From assembly GCA_033852165.1 (NCBI GenBank), contig JAWSUZ010000082.1, positions 1 through 64,000 on the forward strand: 64,000 nt of DNA, written 5' to 3'. Positions 27,010 to 35,826 of the stretch are shown piece by piece (positions within the stretch are counted from its first letter, which is position 1; every line of letters begins with the position of its first letter). Source of the stretch: Agarilytica sp033852165 (GTDB lineage Bacteria; Pseudomonadota; Gammaproteobacteria; Pseudomonadales; Cellvibrionaceae). The notes beneath the pieces were generated by a model. That model did not search any database. It had not been told where the DNA came from and saw only the letters and a list, made by a program, of their open reading frames with translations. The position numbers and the translations under genes were made by a program.

Positions 27010-27402
27010 ATGTCGACAGTTCATGTAGCGGTGGGGGTTGTGATCAATAGCGAGGGCGCAATTTGTATCGCTCTCAGACCTGAAGGCAAGCATCTAGCAG
27101 GCTACTGGGAGTTTCCAGGTGGTAAGGTAGAGCAGGGCGAGTCAGTATTTAGCGCTTTGCAGAGAGAGCTGAAAGAAGAACTGGCTATAGATATTCATGC
27201 GGCTGAACCACTAACCAAAATTAATTTCAACTACCCAGAAAAAACAGTGTGTCTAGATGTGCATACCGTTAGAGAATTTTCTGGCGAGGCTAAAGGCCAA
27301 GAGCAGCAAGAAGTTATCTGGGTGCGCCCCGAAGACCTAAAAAACTACCGTTTCCCAGAAGCGAATCACGCGATTATTCGTGCAATCCTTCAGGAGGAAT
27401 AA
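27010..27402 (+). CDS. mutT: 8-oxo-dGTP diphosphatase MutT
   Basis: Nudix hydrolase that cleans oxidised guanine nucleotides from the pool. The ATG at 27010 gives 130 residues, the usual MutT size. The Nudix box GGKVEQGESVFSALQRELKEEL is intact with the REXXEE core, and the N-terminal VAVGVVINSEGAICIALRP and HLAGYWEFPGGK are family-typical. It is not fused to a thiE-like domain, unlike some Pseudomonas homologues. A TTG six bases upstream is a less likely start. Its 3' end overlaps the convergent yacG by 29 bp. Confidence 0.92.
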   Translation: MSTVHVAVGVVINSEGAICIALRPEGKHLAGYWEFPGGKVEQGESVFSALQRELKEELAIDIHAAEPLTKINFNYPEKTVCLDVHTVREFSGEAKGQEQQEVIWVRPEDLKNYRFPEANHAIIRAILQEE

Positions 27403-27586
27403 GTTCTTCGCTCCAAGCGTCCGATGTGGCGCTATTCCCTTCCACTTTGTAGCTTTCTGAAGCCCACTCTCCAAAATCAATATCGCGACAACGTTTCGAG
27501 CAAAATGGCCGACAAGGAAACGCCTCAGTCATTAAAACTTCTTTTTTGCATGTAGGACAGCTGATTGAAAGGGATTTGTTTGTCAT
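27374..27586 (-). CDS. yacG: DNA gyrase inhibitor YacG
   Basis: A 70-residue zinc protein; in E. coli YacG binds GyrB and inhibits gyrase. Seen: the four zinc cysteines as CPTCKKEV and FCSKRCRDIDFGEWASE, the family hallmark. It is translationally coupled to coaE by a 4-bp overlap, the standard neighbour arrangement. The C-terminal tail runs into the convergent end of mutT. Confidence 0.93.
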   Translation of the reverse strand: MTNKSLSISCPTCKKEVLMTEAFPCRPFCSKRCRDIDFGEWASESYKVEGNSATSDAWSEELIPPEGLHE

Positions 27587-28188
27587 GGGGCGTAATTCTT
27601 TGCTAGTTCTAAATATGTGCGGTGAAATGACGTCACCTGTTCTAGAGTGTGTTCTTTCGAACCTGAATTATCGATAATATCATCGGCCCTCGTCAATCGT
27701 TCATTTCTACTTAGTTGGGCGGTTATTGTATTTTTGACCTGGGTCTCGCTTACATCGTCTCGTGCTAAGGTGCGGGATATTTGAAGGGCTTCCGGCACAT
27801 CGACAACGAGAACTCTACTAACAATCTCAATATCGGAGGATTCAATCAGTAAAGGGCTGGATAGAATGCAGTAGGGTAGTGGGGCTGAAGCAATTTTTTC
27901 ACGCGTTTGCTGGGCTATTACCGGATGCATCAGTTGTTCTAGCCAACCTTTCTCTTCAGGCCGATTAAAAATAATCTCCCTCAGCTTTTTTCGTGCGAGA
28001 GAGTCATCAGTTTCCAATATGTTAGGCCCAAAGCGCCGGGAAATTTCGGCGAGGCAAAAAGAGCCAGGTTGAACCACTTCACGCGCGATCACATCTGTAT
28101 CAATAATCTGAATGCCTAGGTCAGCAAAGGCATTTGAAATGGTTGTTTTACCCGAGGCAATACCACCGGTCAAACCAATACAAAACAT
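27583..28188 (-). CDS. coaE: dephospho-CoA kinase
   Basis: Last step of coenzyme A synthesis. The ATG at 28188 gives 201 residues; a GTG three codons upstream is a less likely start. Seen: the P-loop IGLTGGIASGKTTI, DTDVIAREVVQPG, HPVIAQQTREKI and VVDVPEALQISR. It sits between pilD and yacG, exactly as in Pseudomonas, and reads in the same direction as the pil genes, 49 bp after pilD. Confidence 0.96.
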   Translation of the reverse strand: MFCIGLTGGIASGKTTISNAFADLGIQIIDTDVIAREVVQPGSFCLAEISRRFGPNILETDDSLARKKLREIIFNRPEEKGWLEQLMHPVIAQQTREKIASAPLPYCILSSPLLIESSDIEIVSRVLVVDVPEALQISRTLARDDVSETQVKNTITAQLSRNERLTRADDIIDNSGSKEHTLEQVTSFHRTYLELAKNYAP

Positions 28189-28237
28189 GGTGTACACTCA
28201 ATATCGATTTTAAAACTGCAAGGTAAAGGGAGCCGTC

Positions 28238-29122
28238 TTATCGAAGGTTAAACATCTGAAAATAATAGGCCATAAGCGAATCACCCCAAAAGAAGGTGAT
28301 CCAGCCAGCAATGGCAAGGTAGGGGCCAAACGGTATGGGTTTGTTTTTATCTTTACCGTAAATCAGAATTCCGGCAATACCGATAAAAGCACCAACGAAA
28401 GATGAAAGTACGATAATGAGCGGCAAAGACTGCCAACCTATCCAAGCGCCAAGAGCGGCAAGTAACTTAAAGTCACCAAAACCCATCCCCTCTTTTTTGG
28501 TTAATATCTTAAAGGTCCAATACACCGTCCAAAGTGATAAATAGCCTGCGACAGCGCCAATAATGGAACTTTGTAAATCCGTAAACATTCCCGAAATATT
28601 CGCTAGAACACCCAGCCATAGAAGGGGGAGGGTGATGTTGTCGGGGAGGAGCTGGTGATCGACATCGATCATTGTTAAAGCAATCAATGACCAGGTGAAA
28701 ATTAGGGCAAGACCCGCTTCGGCGGTTATACCGAATTGGAATACGATGAATGCTGTTAACAGGCCGGTAACTAATTCAAGAATGGGGTAGCGAATGCTTA
28801 TTTTTTCTTTGCAGCTATGGCATTTGCCTTTTAATAAGAAAATATAGCTGAATACCGGGATGTTATGCCACGGCTTAATGGGGGCTTTACAGCTTGGGCA
28901 GTGGGATGCAGGGAAGGCTATATTGAAGGGCTCTTTTTCTTCTTCGCCTAATGCTTTTAAGGTTGTTTTATCGAGATTGCCGTATTCGGTAAAGACTTCC
29001 CGGGCCATTTGTAGCCAGTCGTTTATGAGGTTGACGGGTAGGCGGTATATGACGACGTTTAGGAAGCTGCCGACGAGTAGGCCTATAATTAAAGCAGAAA
29101 CAATAAGAGAGCCGTAAACCAT
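28238..29122 (-). CDS. pilD: type IV prepilin peptidase and N-methyltransferase PilD
   Basis: Aspartic membrane peptidase that cleaves the prepilin leader and methylates the new N-terminal Phe. The 294 residues have about eight transmembrane helices. Seen: the cytoplasmic zinc cysteines C75, C78, C101 and C104, and the catalytic Asp regions MIDVDHQLLPDNITLP and GMGFGDFKLLAALGAW. It follows pilC by 13 bp. It probably also processes any type II secretion pseudopilins in the cell. Confidence 0.97.
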   Translation of the reverse strand: MVYGSLIVSALIIGLLVGSFLNVVIYRLPVNLINDWLQMAREVFTEYGNLDKTTLKALGEEEKEPFNIAFPASHCPSCKAPIKPWHNIPVFSYIFLLKGKCHSCKEKISIRYPILELVTGLLTAFIVFQFGITAEAGLALIFTWSLIALTMIDVDHQLLPDNITLPLLWLGVLANISGMFTDLQSSIIGAVAGYLSLWTVYWTFKILTKKEGMGFGDFKLLAALGAWIGWQSLPLIIVLSSFVGAFIGIAGILIYGKDKNKPIPFGPYLAIAGWITFFWGDSLMAYYFQMFNLR

Positions 29123-29135
29123 TAGTTAGGTCGCC

Positions 29136-30350
29136 TCACATCACATTTCCCATCTGGAATATTGGTAAGTACATTGCGATCATTAACCCGCCGACAAGCA
29201 CGCCCAATACAGACATAATTAAAGGTTCAAGTAGTGATGTTAAGCTATCCACCAGATTGTCGACAGCTTCTTCATATATTGTTGCTGCTTTGTCGAGCAT
29301 TTCATCAAGAGCGCCAGACTCTTCACCAATGGCGGTCATCTGTATTAACAGAGGAGGAAATTTCTTTGTATGCTCTATTGCTACATTCAACTGTGTACCT
29401 GAAGACACCTCGTCACGAATTCGTTGAGTAGCCTTTTCAAAGTGTATGTTACCAGTTGCTCCTGCGACCGAATCGAGTGCGTCGATAAGTGGAACTCCAG
29501 CAGAAAAAGTTGTTGAGAGAGTGCGAGCGAAGCGCGCACATATAGATTGGTAGACGATCTGACCTACAACGGGTATTTTTAATGTGATTTTATCGATCAA
29601 GCTTCTGAAGGCGAAGCTCCGCGCTTTTAGCTTGCCAAAGCCGATAGAGAGGCCGATGGCTCCGCAAAGAAGTATCCACCAATATTCCTGAGCTAAGTCA
29701 GAGAGGTGAAGAACAAACAGCGTAAACGCTGGAAGTTCCGCCCCAAATGAGCTAAATGTATCGGCAAATTGCGGTACGACTTTTATGAGCAGTATGCATG
29801 TCACTACCATGGCTACTGCGACAACAGCAATGGGGTAGCTCATCGCCTTTTTAATTTTGGCTTTTAATTGTTCGGTCTTTTCTTTGTAAATAGCAATCCG
29901 ATCAAGCATTGTTTCTAGCGCGCCTGATTGTTCCCCCGAGTCAACCAGGTTACAAAAAAGTTCGTCGAAGTATTTCGGTTGCTTGCGTAAAGATGCGGCA
30001 AAGCCGCCGCCAGCAGCGACATCTTCTCGTATGCCTTTAATCAGTGACACCATATTTGGATTGTCTGATCCGTCGGCAACAATATCGAAGCTTTGAACCA
30101 GCGGAACTCCTGCTTTCATCATTGTGGCCATTTGACGCGTAAATACCGCAATGTCCATCGGTTTAATGGTTTTTCCTTTACTTGCACCAAATAATGGCTT
30201 AGATTTTTTCTTAACGCCAGTTGCTCGTATACCCTGCTTAATCAGCTGCGCTTTTGCGAGGCCTGCATTGCTACTGGAAAGTTCTCCAGAAACTTTATTG
30301 CCTTTTTTATCAACGCCTTTGTAGATAAATATGTGTGAAGTGGCTGCCAT
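29136..30350 (-). CDS. pilC: type IV pilus inner-membrane platform protein PilC
   Basis: A 404-residue type II secretion F-domain protein that forms the platform on which PilB and PilT act. Two homologous cytoplasmic domains are visible, near 70-190 and 275-395, each with a F-T/A-RQMATMM-like or CARFARTLS start and transmembrane segments between. SGEQSGALETMLDRIA and GEESGALDEMLDKAA are the repeated signatures. It lies 4 bp after pilB and 13 bp before pilD, forming one unit. Confidence 0.97.
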   Translation of the reverse strand: MAATSHIFIYKGVDKKGNKVSGELSSSNAGLAKAQLIKQGIRATGVKKKSKPLFGASKGKTIKPMDIAVFTRQMATMMKAGVPLVQSFDIVADGSDNPNMVSLIKGIREDVAAGGGFAASLRKQPKYFDELFCNLVDSGEQSGALETMLDRIAIYKEKTEQLKAKIKKAMSYPIAVVAVAMVVTCILLIKVVPQFADTFSSFGAELPAFTLFVLHLSDLAQEYWWILLCGAIGLSIGFGKLKARSFAFRSLIDKITLKIPVVGQIVYQSICARFARTLSTTFSAGVPLIDALDSVAGATGNIHFEKATQRIRDEVSSGTQLNVAIEHTKKFPPLLIQMTAIGEESGALDEMLDKAATIYEEAVDNLVDSLTSLLEPLIMSVLGVLVGGLMIAMYLPIFQMGNVM

Positions 30351-30354
30351 TTAG

Positions 30355-32070
30355 TTAATCCTTCGTTACTCGATTAGCCTCTTCGAGGCTTGTTACGCCG
30401 ATTGCGGTTTTACGCAAAGCAGATATGCGCAGATTATTAAATCCTGCTGCGTTTGCGGCATCTGCAATCTGAAGTGCATTGCCTCCTTCCAAAATTAGTT
30501 TAGATATTGCCCGGGTAATACGAACGACCTCGTAAATACCTACACGACCTTTATATCCATCATTGCATTTATCACATCCGACAGGGTGAAATAGGGTGAG
30601 TTCATCCAGCGGGATGCCTGTTCGGTCAAAGCCCTCTTCTTTAAGCACTTCTTCTGGGATGTCAGTCGCCGGTTTTTTGCACAGCGGGCAAAGTCTTCTT
30701 GCTAGACGTTGGGCGATAATCAAGCTTACAGTTGTAGCCACATTAAAGGTTGGTACCCCCATGTTGAGGAGGCGAGTAAGTGTTTCTGCTGCACTGTTAG
30801 TGTGTAGGGTGGACAGCACCAAATGCCCTGTTTGCGCAGCTTTAATGGCGATTTCGGCGGTCTCTAAGTCTCGAATCTCGCCGACCATAACAATATCGGG
30901 GTCTTGTCGTAAAAAAGCTCTAAGAGCGGTGGAAAATGTCAGGCCCACCTTCGTTTTTACGTTGACTTGGTTTATGCCCTCTAGGTTAATCTCTACGGGG
31001 TCTTCAGCGGTAGAAATGTTGCGTTCCATTGTGTTAAGGATGTTCAGTCCTGTATACAAAGACACTGTTTTCCCCGAGCCTGTAGGTCCGGTCACAAGTA
31101 TCATGCCTTGCGGCTGATTCAGGGCATCCATAAATAGTTTTTTCTGATCATCCTCATACCCTAGGGCATCAATGCCGAGTTTTGCACTTGAAGGGTCTAA
31201 TATCCGTAGTACGATTTTTTCGCCGAAAAGTGTAGGCAGTGTACTAACGCGAAAGTCAATAGCGCGAGTCTTCGATATCTTCATCTTGATTCGGCCATCT
31301 TGAGGAACTCTTCGCTCAGCAATATCCATTTGCGACATTACTTTCAGCCGCGCCGCCATTTTACCGGATAAGTTTACTGGTGGGCGAGCCACCTCTTTTA
31401 ATATTCCGTCCGTTCGAAAACGAACGCGATAAGCTTTTTCATAGGGTTCAAAATGGATGTCGGAGGCGCCAGTTTTAATTGCGTCAAGAAGTACTTTATT
31501 AACGAATCGTACAATCGGGGCTTCGTCGATTTCCGCGTCATCTTTATTATTGTCTGGGCCATCATCGGTAACGGCTTCAATGTCTAGCTCGTCTAGGTAA
31601 TCGTCATCTATGCCGCCTAAACTGTCGCCGATTGTTTCTTCTTCTGCGTTGAGGTGTTGTTCGACGGCGGCATGTAATTTATCGGCATGCGTCAGTAAGG
31701 ACTCTGTCGTGAGCCCTGTGTTAAACTTGATTTCATCCAAAGCATGAAGGTTTGTTGGGTCCGAAACGGCAACATAAAGCCTATTCCCGCGTTTAAAAAT
31801 CGGTAAAACATGATGTTTCTGAATGAGCTTTGGGTCGACTAATCCTTTAGGGAATGATTCTGGGCTTATAGCATCTAGATCGATTACTGGTGTTCCGAAC
31901 TCTTCTGAAGCCGCGGTAACGATGGCGTTTGGGTTAAGGTTATTCTTTGTGACTAAGTATAGGGGAAAGGGTATGTTTTCTTTTATGCTCGATTCAACGG
32001 CCTTAGTCGCTTCCTCCTCAGAAAGAAGGTTGTCTCTTACGAGTCGCCTTGCTAGCCCACTTAAAATCAT
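30355..32070 (-). CDS. pilB: type IV pilus assembly ATPase PilB
   Basis: Hexameric extension motor of the pilus. The 571 residues include an N-terminal GSPII_E domain and a C-terminal RecA-like ATPase. Seen: Walker A VTGPTGSGKTVSLYTGL, the Asp-box region STAEDPVEINLEGINQV, Walker B QDPDIVMVGEIRDLETAEIA, the His box TGHLVLSTLHTN, and the tetracysteine zinc element CPLCKKP with CDKCNDGY. It is divergent from pilA. No pilT or pilU lies in the window. Confidence 0.97.
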   Translation of the reverse strand: MILSGLARRLVRDNLLSEEEATKAVESSIKENIPFPLYLVTKNNLNPNAIVTAASEEFGTPVIDLDAISPESFPKGLVDPKLIQKHHVLPIFKRGNRLYVAVSDPTNLHALDEIKFNTGLTTESLLTHADKLHAAVEQHLNAEEETIGDSLGGIDDDYLDELDIEAVTDDGPDNNKDDAEIDEAPIVRFVNKVLLDAIKTGASDIHFEPYEKAYRVRFRTDGILKEVARPPVNLSGKMAARLKVMSQMDIAERRVPQDGRIKMKISKTRAIDFRVSTLPTLFGEKIVLRILDPSSAKLGIDALGYEDDQKKLFMDALNQPQGMILVTGPTGSGKTVSLYTGLNILNTMERNISTAEDPVEINLEGINQVNVKTKVGLTFSTALRAFLRQDPDIVMVGEIRDLETAEIAIKAAQTGHLVLSTLHTNSAAETLTRLLNMGVPTFNVATTVSLIIAQRLARRLCPLCKKPATDIPEEVLKEEGFDRTGIPLDELTLFHPVGCDKCNDGYKGRVGIYEVVRITRAISKLILEGGNALQIADAANAAGFNNLRISALRKTAIGVTSLEEANRVTKD

Positions 32071-32398
32071 TCGGTCAGCCTACTAAATTTATCTTCGTTT
32101 CACTCCACTTTAGCATTTCCTCTAAGTGTTCGCAGTAACACCATGAAATATTTGATAATTATGCGCCTGAAGGCAATGGGAGTATAAATTTATGACAAAG
32201 CTTGCAAAATATGACGGTCGTGTGACGGAAAATGTCACTGCTTGGTGTCTTTTATCCTAGTGTTGCGCCACTATTTTTAGTGAGCATTGCGTTGTATGGG
32301 CATTTGGTGGCTGTTAGGCGACCTGGCATGATATTAGCTTTCTCTCCTGTGAGTTCTAAATTGAATATGCTTTAAATTTTTCCTTTGGAGGAAATACA
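32071..32398. other. pilB-pilA divergent intergenic region
   Basis: A 328-bp control region between divergent pilus genes. It holds the sigma-54-type pilA promoter (listed separately) and, about 100 bp upstream of its start, ATGTC (32232-32236) and GTGTC (32245-32249) boxes that resemble reported PilR half-sites. A small dyad GTGAC-N7-GTCAC lies near 32222. I cannot place the pilB promoter with confidence. Confidence 0.45.
32324..32339 (+). promoter_or_regulatory. sigma-54-type pilA promoter
   Basis: TGGCATG (32324-32330), four bases and TAGCT (32335-32339) match the -24/-12 consensus TGGCAYR-N4-TTGCW with one mismatch. GG and GC are correctly spaced. The start would be near 32350, about 50 bp before pilA. 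Known pilA genes of Pseudomonas use RpoN with PilS-PilR. Confidence 0.7.
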
Positions 32399-32887
32399 AT
32401 GAAAAATGTACAAAAAGGTTTTACTTTGATTGAATTGATGATCGTGGTGGCGATCATCGGTATTTTGGCTGCTGTGGCACTACCGGCTTATCAAGATTAC
32501 ACGGTAAAAGCTAAGGTTTCCGAGATAGTGTTGGCAGCGTCCACCTGCAAAAACACGATAACTGAAGTGGTTCAAACGGCCGGGGTTTTACCCGCTGCTA
32601 ATCTGTGGGGGTGTGAAAGCTCTACAGAAACGAGCCAATATGTTCTTTCTGTCTCAACAAGTGGGTTAGGGGCAATAACGGTGGTCTCTCAGAACTTGGG
32701 ACTTGGCCTTATGGGTGTAGTCTTGACGCCTTGTGCAACTTCAGGCAATACTACAGTTGCTGGTTGTGAGACTACAGCAATTACAGCTGGCGGATCAGTT
32801 CTGCAGTGGGTCTGTGGGCCCGGCGTAGTTGGTGTTACTCTTGAGGCGAACCGTAAATATTTACCTGGATCATGTAGAGTCCTCTAA
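32399..32887 (+). CDS. pilA: type IVa major pilin PilA
   Basis: Pilus subunit precursor, 162 residues. The 7-residue leader MKNVQKG ends in Gly before FTLIELMIVVAIIGILAAVALPAY, with Glu at mature position 5 as in type IVa pilins. The C-terminal part carries six cysteines in all, including a terminal pair (WVCGPGV and GSCRVL) forming the usual disulfide loop. TTTGGAGG precedes ATG at an ideal distance, and a sigma-54-type promoter lies upstream. A terminator follows. The globular domain is Gly/Thr/Val rich, with few charges, suggesting a surface-variable pilin. Confidence 0.96.
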   Translation: MKNVQKGFTLIELMIVVAIIGILAAVALPAYQDYTVKAKVSEIVLAASTCKNTITEVVQTAGVLPAANLWGCESSTETSQYVLSVSTSGLGAITVVSQNLGLGLMGVVLTPCATSGNTTVAGCETTAITAGGSVLQWVCGPGVVGVTLEANRKYLPGSCRVL

Positions 32888-32919
32888 TATTTCATCTGTC
32901 TTGTAGTTCAGCGAACAGC

Positions 32920-32949
32920 AAAAGCCCTCTATTTATCGGGGGCTTTTTT
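32920..32949 (+). terminator. intrinsic terminator after pilA
   Basis: AAAAGCCC (32920-32927) pairs with GGGCTTTT within 32940-32949, followed by TT. It lies 33 bp after the pilA stop. Confidence 0.8.
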
Positions 32950-33380
32950 GTGTGTGTCGCATGATTTGAGGGCGCTATATTATTGAGCTGGTTGCGTTGT
33001 TATAGGCTTGCTTAGCCTCGTTAGCTTCTTGGCTTATGAGGGTGGCATAATGAACTAATAGACGGTTTATATTGTTTGGGTTGATCCGTGCGTCGTTGAT
33101 TTGTCCTGTTCGACAGCTGCGCAGCTCTGTAAGCCGACAGTTTATCTAGGTTTGAAAAGGGGGGGCCGAGCGCTTCGTTCTCGCTGTAATTGTGAGTTCT
33201 GCTCAGTTGTGGTGTGTAGGTGCTAAGCAATAGACGTCAGGTGCAACTGTTTACGTTGAGTTGCTGCTACCAAGCCCTAGTATCCATTTTTTCGAGGGTG
33301 TTTAGGTCTGACCTAAATGGTGGGCTTTCTGTCATCCTGTTCCCCGTGAGCTTGTTGGATCTAAGGGCTATTTCCTGTTG
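32950..33380. other. intergenic region pilA-tfpX, no gene seen
   Basis: About 430 bp between the pilA terminator and the end of the convergent tfpX gene. Small open frames here have no family resemblance or ribosome site. I see no tRNA, integrase relic or strong repeat. The region could be a scar of pilin-locus recombination, but nothing in it proves this. Confidence 0.5.
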
Positions 33381-34067
33381 CTATAGTGATTTATAAATCG
33401 TCAGTATTCCGGTTGTTGTGCTAAAGCAGGCTTCACCTGAAGTATGTTTGGTCATTAACGGCAGCGAAACGCACTGATTTTTTTGATTCCTTTCCCTTCC
33501 TTCTAGTAGCCACTGTATGGCAGTATCACTATCGCTGCTTATGTTGCGGTATAGGTCCAGCCTAAGTTGAAGCGGGAGGTTCTCGGTCATGCCTGTTGCT
33601 ATGGCCATTGCTTGGATGGCCCCGTTGTCTTGGGGTAAATCCATATAGGCGATCTTCGGATAATCAGAGTCGAATTTGTCGTAGTCAATATCATAAATTT
33701 TAGCCGTTTTGATTTCGGCTGCGGTAATAACGTGTATACCATCGTACGACAGTAGCTGGAATACAGGGCGCTCGTTGTATACAAGCCAGGTGCCGGCACT
33801 CAAGGCGGTAAGCTGTATTAAGCCAATGATAGATAGGTCCATTTTTAGGCTTTTTTTACTTGGGTTGAATACCATGAGGGTGAGTAGTGGCCCCAAAATC
33901 AAATCAACGCCAGCAACAATTTTAATTCCTTGATAGCCTCCCATTTGGATGAATATACCTGGATACCATACAAATATTATTATCGAAAGTAATACCAAAA
34001 AGATGATGAGGCTTAAAAACAGGTGAATGCCAAAAGCTTGCCATCGATTTTTAACGTTGAATGTCAT
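33381..34067 (-). CDS. TfpX/TfpZ family type IV pilin accessory protein
   Basis: A 228-residue protein with a basic N-terminus, three or four transmembrane segments in the first 120 residues, and a periplasmic C-terminal domain with two late cysteines (QCVSLPL and EACFSTTT). The GGYQGIKIVAGVDLILGPLLTLMVF block is the TfpX/TfpZ hallmark. Such proteins are encoded next to certain pilA alleles and help assemble that pilin. Here it is convergent to pilA, 490 bp away, and starts 6 bp after nadC, so its expression follows nadC rather than pilA. Confidence 0.88.
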   Translation of the reverse strand: MTFNVKNRWQAFGIHLFLSLIIFLVLLSIIIFVWYPGIFIQMGGYQGIKIVAGVDLILGPLLTLMVFNPSKKSLKMDLSIIGLIQLTALSAGTWLVYNERPVFQLLSYDGIHVITAAEIKTAKIYDIDYDKFDSDYPKIAYMDLPQDNGAIQAMAIATGMTENLPLQLRLDLYRNISSDSDTAIQWLLEGRERNQKNQCVSLPLMTKHTSGEACFSTTTGILTIYKSL

Positions 34068-34073
34068 ATTTGC

Positions 34074-34916
34074 TCACACTACTCTAAAGGAAAGGTCGAT
34101 AGCCGTAACGCTTTTGGTTAGGCCCCCAAATGAAATGTAGTCAATATTATAGCTTTTAAATTTGGCAATATCTCCAATCGTCATGTTTCCAGAAAGCTCA
34201 TACTTGACTTCACCCTTATCAATCCCCTCGAGTGCAGCCAATTTCTCAGCGTCAAAATTATCCAACATAATAATATCCGCCCCAAACAAAAGCGCCTGCT
34301 TCAGCTCATCAATCGTCTCAACCTCAACCTCAACCGCTTTCCCCGGGTTCAACACCCGAGCCGTTTCGATAGCCTTCTGAATCGACCCGCAAGCCGCAAT
34401 ATGATTCTCCTTAATCAAATACGCATCAAACAACCCAATACGATGGTTATGGCAGCCCCCAGTCGCAACCGCATATTTCTGCGCGGTTCTCAGTCCTGGA
34501 ATAGTTTTACGAGTATCCAGCAACTTAATGTGCGAATCAGCAAGAGCAGCCTGATATTCATGAGCTTTAGTCGCAGTAGCCGTCAATAGCTGAAGAAAGT
34601 TAAGCGCAGTACGCTCCCCAGTAAGAAGTGAGCGAGAGTTGCCGGAGAGCGTCACTAAGGTTGCTCCAGCCTTTACAAAATCTCCATCCTCAACCTGCCA
34701 ATCCAGGGTGACGCCAGAATCCAACTGTAGATAAGTTTCTTCAACCCATGCACGCCCACATAAAACACAGTCTTCACGCGTAATAATCCGAGCATTATCC
34801 GTCTTGCCTGCAGGAATCAGTTGGGCGGTGATATCCCCGGAGCCAATATCTTCTGTAAGGGCTGTCGTTACGGATTTCGCAATATCGTTGCGGATGTCAT
34901 CTAGAGTAATGTTCAT
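34074..34916 (-). CDS. nadC: nicotinate-nucleotide diphosphorylase (quinolinate phosphoribosyltransferase)
   Basis: Makes nicotinate mononucleotide from quinolinate and PRPP in de novo NAD synthesis. The 280 residues include GDITAQLIPAGKTDNARIITRE, LNFLQLLTATATKAHEY, LDTRKTIPGLRTAQKYAVATGGCHNHRIGLFDAYLIKENHI in successive segments, VEVEVETIDE and DIIMLDNFD, then ELSGNMTIGDIAKF. Full length. It heads a short unit with the pilin accessory gene 6 bp downstream. In Pseudomonas nadC is likewise near pilA. Confidence 0.97.
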   Translation of the reverse strand: MNITLDDIRNDIAKSVTTALTEDIGSGDITAQLIPAGKTDNARIITREDCVLCGRAWVEETYLQLDSGVTLDWQVEDGDFVKAGATLVTLSGNSRSLLTGERTALNFLQLLTATATKAHEYQAALADSHIKLLDTRKTIPGLRTAQKYAVATGGCHNHRIGLFDAYLIKENHIAACGSIQKAIETARVLNPGKAVEVEVETIDELKQALLFGADIIMLDNFDAEKLAALEGIDKGEVKYELSGNMTIGDIAKFKSYNIDYISFGGLTKSVTAIDLSFRVV

Positions 34917-35062
34917 GCGGTAGGGGTCGTTTGGTTGAGGTGAATAACGTCGTAATCAGTAAAGTGGTAATAACCGTTTAGTAAAAAATACTCGGCAAAG
35001 AAGAGTCTAGTAAGTAAGTGCTTAAGAAAAACCGTTCACTTAAAAAGCCCAGCAAAATCAGT

Positions 35063-35569
35063 TTAGTAAATCTGCTTAATCGTCAATGTAGCGCCACGCT
35101 GGGTGAGCTCTAGATCTTTCAGTGCACTCATTCCGAGTAATATATCAGTACCCGTCATACCGGGGTGAATCGAGGCGCGAACATTGTTCAGTTTGATCGT
35201 GCCAAGCTGGAGCGATTCTATCCGAGTGTCGCGGATGTCGACAACTCCATTTGCTGTGATAGCACGTTTTTTTCGTCCAGGATTCAAGCCTAGCTTTTTG
35301 GCGAGAGAAGAGGGAACGGCGACATCGGTAGCGCCAGTATCCAGCAAAAACACAACGGCTTGGTTATTGATTAGGCCGCTGGCGATATAATGGCCTTGTC
35401 TATTCTGCTGCAAAACAACTTCGCCAAGATCGTTAATGTCTATCGTCTGGTTGGGGTTGTGCTGTTTGTCTTCCCAGTTGCCAAATATTACGGTGAGACC
35501 AATGAGTGCCAAGACCCACGAAATGACCAGCATCCATTTGCCTATTTTCTTGTCCTGTACGTCGGTCAT
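35063..35569 (-). CDS. membrane-anchored retropepsin-like aspartic protease
   Basis: A 168-residue protein with a transmembrane segment near residues 14-29 and a periplasmic clan AA aspartic protease domain (TIGR02281/DUF4124-neighbour type). Seen: the active-site motif VVFLLDTGATDVAVP near residues 78-92, and the late DILLGMSALKDLELTQRGATLTI that shapes the flap and core. One D-T-G per chain means it must dimerise. The substrate is unknown. It reads in the same direction as nadC, with a 146-bp gap, and is divergent from the DUF1631 gene. Confidence 0.85.
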   Translation of the reverse strand: MTDVQDKKIGKWMLVISWVLALIGLTVIFGNWEDKQHNPNQTIDINDLGEVVLQQNRQGHYIASGLINNQAVVFLLDTGATDVAVPSSLAKKLGLNPGRKKRAITANGVVDIRDTRIESLQLGTIKLNNVRASIHPGMTGTDILLGMSALKDLELTQRGATLTIKQIY

Positions 35570-35826
35570 TGCGATTTAGTGGGGTTCCATCTGTAGGAGG
35601 CTAGCTTTGTTATGCTATCAATTTATAGGTTCTAGATGCATTATTGCGAACTAGCGTGCCAATTTATTTAAACTCATCATTTGTTAGCTATTTATTTTTC
35701 TGTGTGTGATACATTTCTCTTTATAGACTTAACACCTGTGGTCATTACCTCCCGTGCATTATACTCTATCAAGGCTCTGTGATTACGTAAGCCCGATGTC
35801 CGCAGAAGGTGTAGGAGGTATGGTTG

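Noticed and set aside
30596..31117. 173-residue plus-strand frame
   Set aside because: Antisense to the conserved PilB ATPase core; Ser/Val-rich shadow translation.
33021..33230. 69-residue minus-strand frame downstream of pilA
   Set aside because: No recognisable domain; composition does not look coding.
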